A DNA stretch of 64,000 nucleotides from Croceimicrobium sp965658275. Lineage in GTDB: Bacteria > Bacteroidota > Bacteroidia > Flavobacteriales > Schleiferiaceae. Every line of letters starts with the position of its first letter. Position 1 is the first letter of the stretch. Location of the stretch: positions 26,843-90,842 of the forward strand of contig CBFHRN010000003.1 of NCBI GenBank assembly GCA_965658275.1, given 5' to 3'. A model generated the notes under the pieces. That model was not told the DNA's origin, made no database searches, and saw only the letters and a program-made list of their open reading frames with translations. Below, piece after piece: positions 61,854 through 64,000 of the stretch. Both the position numbers and the translations under genes were made by a program.

Positions 61854-62035
61854 TGGAAGAGCTATTCTACACCTGCCCTTATTGCCTTAGCGAAGTCAGC
61901 ATTCTAGCGGATTTATCGGTCCAAGAACAAGAATACATCGAAGACTGCGAGCGTTGCTGCAATCCAATCGAATTCAAGATCAAAGCCCAAAGCCAGCAGC
62001 TTGTCGACTTTCAATGGCAGGCCATTGAGCAATAG
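61853..62035 (+). CDS. Cys-rich small protein (CPXCG motif)
   Basis: 60 residues from ATG overlapping the Fpg stop (TAATG). YTCPYCLSEV and CERCCNPIEF give two C-x-x-C pairs that should bind one zinc ion in a small ribbon. The family (CPXCG-motif cysteine-rich protein) is known in many bacteria without function. Coupled to the DNA glycosylase gene, so may belong to the same repair unit; unproven. Confidence 0.87.
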   Translation: MEELFYTCPYCLSEVSILADLSVQEQEYIEDCERCCNPIEFKIKAQSQQLVDFQWQAIEQ

Positions 62036-62317
62036 TTAAAGGGATATTAAACCTTTAATGCCTTCTGCCTGAATGTAGCGATCTATAACTTTTTCGGGAC
62101 TTAGCATTAATTCCTTAGCCGTGATGCTAACAAAATTTCCCTTGCTGGAATTTCGGATGCTAATGGTAGCCTCATTACTATCGAAAAGGCTTTCCACCTT
62201 TGCAATCTTTTCGTTATCAGAGGGAACGATAAACTTGAACATATAAACGGTGGGCCAATCGAAGCTGTCGGTTAACTGAATCAACAACTTCTCGTATTTT
62301 TCTCTTCGAGGATCCAT
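62036..62317 (-). CDS. DUF493-family protein
   Basis: 93 residues, an ACT-like fold common in bacteria (YbeD family). KYEKLLIQLTDSFDWPTVYM starts the domain, FKFIVPSDNEKIAKVESLFD forms strand and helix, and GNFVSITAKELMLSPEKVID ends it. The E. coli relative is near lipoate genes but its role is not settled. Directly abuts the end of the CPXCG gene on the other strand. Confidence 0.88.
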   Translation of the reverse strand: MDPRREKYEKLLIQLTDSFDWPTVYMFKFIVPSDNEKIAKVESLFDSNEATISIRNSSKGNFVSITAKELMLSPEKVIDRYIQAEGIKGLISL

Positions 62318-62370
62318 GCGGCAAAATTTGAAAACTTCTTTAATTTAGGCAATAGATAAAACAAAACACC

Positions 62371-62850
62371 ATGCGAAGTATTCAATCTTGGTTTGATGAA
62401 TATGCAGTTAGCCATCAAAATGCAACCAACAAACTCATCCACTACATCTGCGTTCCTTCCATATTCTTTAGTATAGTGGCTCTTTTGGGATCAATTCCAC
62501 ATAGTTTCCTAAACTCATGGGCTGGCGAAGGATGGCAACCTTATTTACATTTTGGTACCCTACTTATTCTCGTTGGGCTTTTATTTTACATTCGTTTATC
62601 TATTCCTATTTTCTTGGGAATTGCAGCCTTTTCTGCCCTTTGCTTATATTTAACTAAAGTTTTAAGTAGTCTTGATATGCCGCTATGGCAGAGTAGTTTA
62701 ACTATTTTTGTGATTGCTTGGATTGGTCAGTTCATTGGCCACAAAATTGAAGGAGAAAAACCCTCTTTCTTCAAGGATCTCCAATTTTTAATGATTGGCC
62801 CAGCTTGGATATTGGGTTTTATATATCGGAAATTTGGCATCAAATATTAG
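62371..62850 (+). CDS. Mpo1/YGL010w-like membrane protein (DUF962)
   Basis: 159 residues with four membrane segments. It opens RSIQSWFDEYAVSHQNATNK, then LIHYICVPSIFFSIVALLG; the His residues at HQN, IHY and GHKIEGEKPSFFKDLQFLMI are the conserved iron-binding set of DUF962. The yeast enzyme Mpo1 oxidises 2-hydroxy fatty acids with Fe(II); a lipid dioxygenase role here is inferred. The next gene starts one base past the stop. Confidence 0.88.
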   Translation: MRSIQSWFDEYAVSHQNATNKLIHYICVPSIFFSIVALLGSIPHSFLNSWAGEGWQPYLHFGTLLILVGLLFYIRLSIPIFLGIAAFSALCLYLTKVLSSLDMPLWQSSLTIFVIAWIGQFIGHKIEGEKPSFFKDLQFLMIGPAWILGFIYRKFGIKY

Positions 62851-62851
62851 A

Positions 62852-63388
62852 ATGTCAGAAGAAAGGAGAATTGTAATTACGGGGGCCCCAGGAACAGGCA
62901 AAAGCACTGTATTAAACCTTCTTGCGCAAAAAGAGTACCCTATTTTACCAGAAATGGCTAGGGAGCTAATCGCCGAGCAACAAAAGATTGAAGGAAGTCA
63001 AATGCTCCCTTGGCTAGACCATCCTAGCTTCGGTCAGGAACTCTTCCAAAGACAAGTTAGGCAATACATTGAATTCCAGGGAAATACTTGTTTTTATGAC
63101 CGTGGTATCCTCGATAATTTAGCCTATTTAAGAAGGGACGGTTATCAAAACTTAGAACTAGAAAAGAGGGCTAAAAGCTACCCCTACCATTATCAAATCT
63201 TTATAATGCCGCCTTGGGAGGAAATATATGGCACAGATGACGTTCGCTGGGAAGATTTGGATTTAATGCTGGATATTGACCGAGCACTAAGGGAAATTTA
63301 CCGAGATTTCGGCTACACCATATTGGAAGTTCCTAAATCTACTCCGCAGGAACGAGTGGATTTCATCTTAAAGGCCCTTTCTGATTGA
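62852..63388 (+). CDS. P-loop nucleotide kinase/ATPase (AAA_28/NadR-like)
   Basis: 178 residues from the ATG at 62852. Walker A is ITGAPGTGKSTVLNLL at about 8-23. YDRGILDNLAYLRR and PEMARELI fit the AAA_28 group, which includes NadR-type kinases and predicted ATPases. QIFIMPPWEEIYGTDDVRWE is a typical lid/acceptor region. Substrate unknown. Lies one base after the Mpo1-like gene and overlaps the recQ start (TTGA), so the three genes probably form one unit. Confidence 0.85.
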   Translation: MSEERRIVITGAPGTGKSTVLNLLAQKEYPILPEMARELIAEQQKIEGSQMLPWLDHPSFGQELFQRQVRQYIEFQGNTCFYDRGILDNLAYLRRDGYQNLELEKRAKSYPYHYQIFIMPPWEEIYGTDDVRWEDLDLMLDIDRALREIYRDFGYTILEVPKSTPQERVDFILKALSD

Positions 63389-64000
63389 GCAAAGCTCATG
63401 AAATACTAAAGCAATATTGGTCCTACGACCAGTTTCGCCCCCTGCAGGAAGATATCATCCGAGCAGCTCTTGGCGGCAAAGATGTATTGGCCCTACTCCC
63501 TACCGGCGGTGGAAAATCGATCTGCTTTCAGGTACCCGGAATGCTAAAGGAGGGCTGCAGCATTGTCATTTCACCCCTAATTGCCCTTATGGCGGATCAG
63601 GTAGAAAATCTAAAACAAAGGGGGATTAAAGCCATTGCCTTAAACTCAAGCTTAGACTCAAATCAAAAAGAATTAGCACTTCAAAATGCTGCCAATGGTT
63701 ACTTTAAATTTATATACCTATCCCCTGAAAGCTTAGAGTCAGAGCGACTGTTACACCGTCTAAGCTTTTTGAATATCAATCAAATAGTAGTTGATGAAGC
63801 CCATTGTATTTCGCAATGGGGATACGATTTCAGACCTTCTTACCTAAACATTAGCAAACTCCGGAAAACCTTCCCTAATGCACCTTGCCTTGCTTTAACG
63901 GCAACGGCGACCGAAGAGGTAACTGTAGATATTCGTCAAAAATTAGACTTTAAAGAAAATCAGTCCACCTTCCGCAAAAGCTTTGAGCGTCCAGAATTAG
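63385..64000 (+). CDS. recQ: ATP-dependent DNA helicase RecQ, N-terminal part (runs off the window)
   Basis: The first 205 codons of a RecQ helicase. TTG start overlapping the preceding TGA. SYDQFRPLQEDIIRAALGGK is motif 0, LLPTGGGKSICFQVP Walker A, ISPLIALMADQVENLK motif Ia, VVDEAHCISQWGYDFRPSY the DEAH motif II and aromatic-rich loop, and ALTATAT motif III. The remainder with RQC and HRDC domains, if present, is outside. RecQ unwinds DNA at stalled forks and in recombination. Confidence 0.93.
   Translation, partial: MSKAHEILKQYWSYDQFRPLQEDIIRAALGGKDVLALLPTGGGKSICFQVPGMLKEGCSIVISPLIALMADQVENLKQRGIKAIALNSSLDSNQKELALQNAANGYFKFIYLSPESLESERLLHRLSFLNINQIVVDEAHCISQWGYDFRPSYLNISKLRKTFPNAPCLALTATATEEVTVDIRQKLDFKENQSTFRKSFERPEL

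Overview
This 64 kb window looks like chromosome from a Bacteroidota member, most likely order Flavobacteriales; placement below that level would be a guess. The signs are the AT-rich sequence, -7 promoter elements of the Bacteroidota type TAnnTTTG or TAnnTTCG in front of many genes, weak or absent Shine-Dalgarno sequences, bacillithiol synthesis (bshC), a type IX secretion substrate with a C-terminal sorting domain, a DUF4835/PorD-like protein, the Bacteroidota-type RNA polymerase omega subunit, DUF4294, and many short lipoproteins. No rRNA, tRNA, CRISPR array, transposase, integrase or phage gene was seen. Most of the window is ordinary, densely packed core genome.

Layout. 0-3.5 kb: truncated queA, two glycosyltransferases and an FtsE-like ATPase. 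3.6-8.5 kb: a large periplasmic TPR protein followed at once by an outer-membrane beta-barrel, probably one envelope unit. 8.5-14 kb: thioesterase, fabG, a VWA membrane protein, an SPFH protein and a PepD-like peptidase. 14-21.4 kb: HMG-CoA lyase, a DCC-family protein, bshC, an M49 peptidase, a DUF6340 lipoprotein and TerC. 21.4-23.4 kb: a T9SS substrate, a DUF4399 lipoprotein and an RRM RNA-binding protein with a structured leader. 23.4-30.4 kb: live genes (mnmE, accC, DUF4294) interleaved with three broken loci: a frameshifted GT2, a CheB/receiver/PAS signalling relic and a DUF3667 gene with an in-frame stop. 30.4-33.4 kb: tex, thioesterase and an NTF2-like lipoprotein. 33.5-38.2 kb: trkA-trkH facing an operon of two universal stress proteins that encloses an overlooked 47-residue membrane protein. 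38-47.4 kb: oxidoreductase, TPR protein, hpf, glycosyltransferase, MazG-like protein, aldehyde dehydrogenase, M14 peptidase, PhoD-like phosphatase and an XRE regulator with operator-like repeats. 47.4-50.1 kb: a DUF6580 membrane protein facing a divergent CobT-like gene and a beta-propeller lipoprotein, possibly linked to cobamide uptake. 50.2-57 kb: recN, DUF4835, coaBC, rpoZ, bamD, then a glycosyltransferase coupled to an LpxH-like phosphoesterase. 57-64 kb: HAD phosphatase, DUF2911, hydrolase, a DnaQ/GIY-YIG fusion, a zincless Fpg-like glycosylase, small proteins, a nucleotide-binding protein and the start of recQ.

Points most worth checking: (1) the XRE gene, whose promoter carries a 17-bp motif that recurs twice inside its own coding sequence within exact 25-bp repeats; (2) the V-ATPase-proteolipid-like 47-residue protein translationally linked to universal stress proteins beside Trk potassium transport; (3) the cluster of three decaying loci in 7 kb, including a GT2 broken exactly at its DxD motif; (4) the CobT-like/propeller pair. 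None is shown to be a new system by sequence reading alone.
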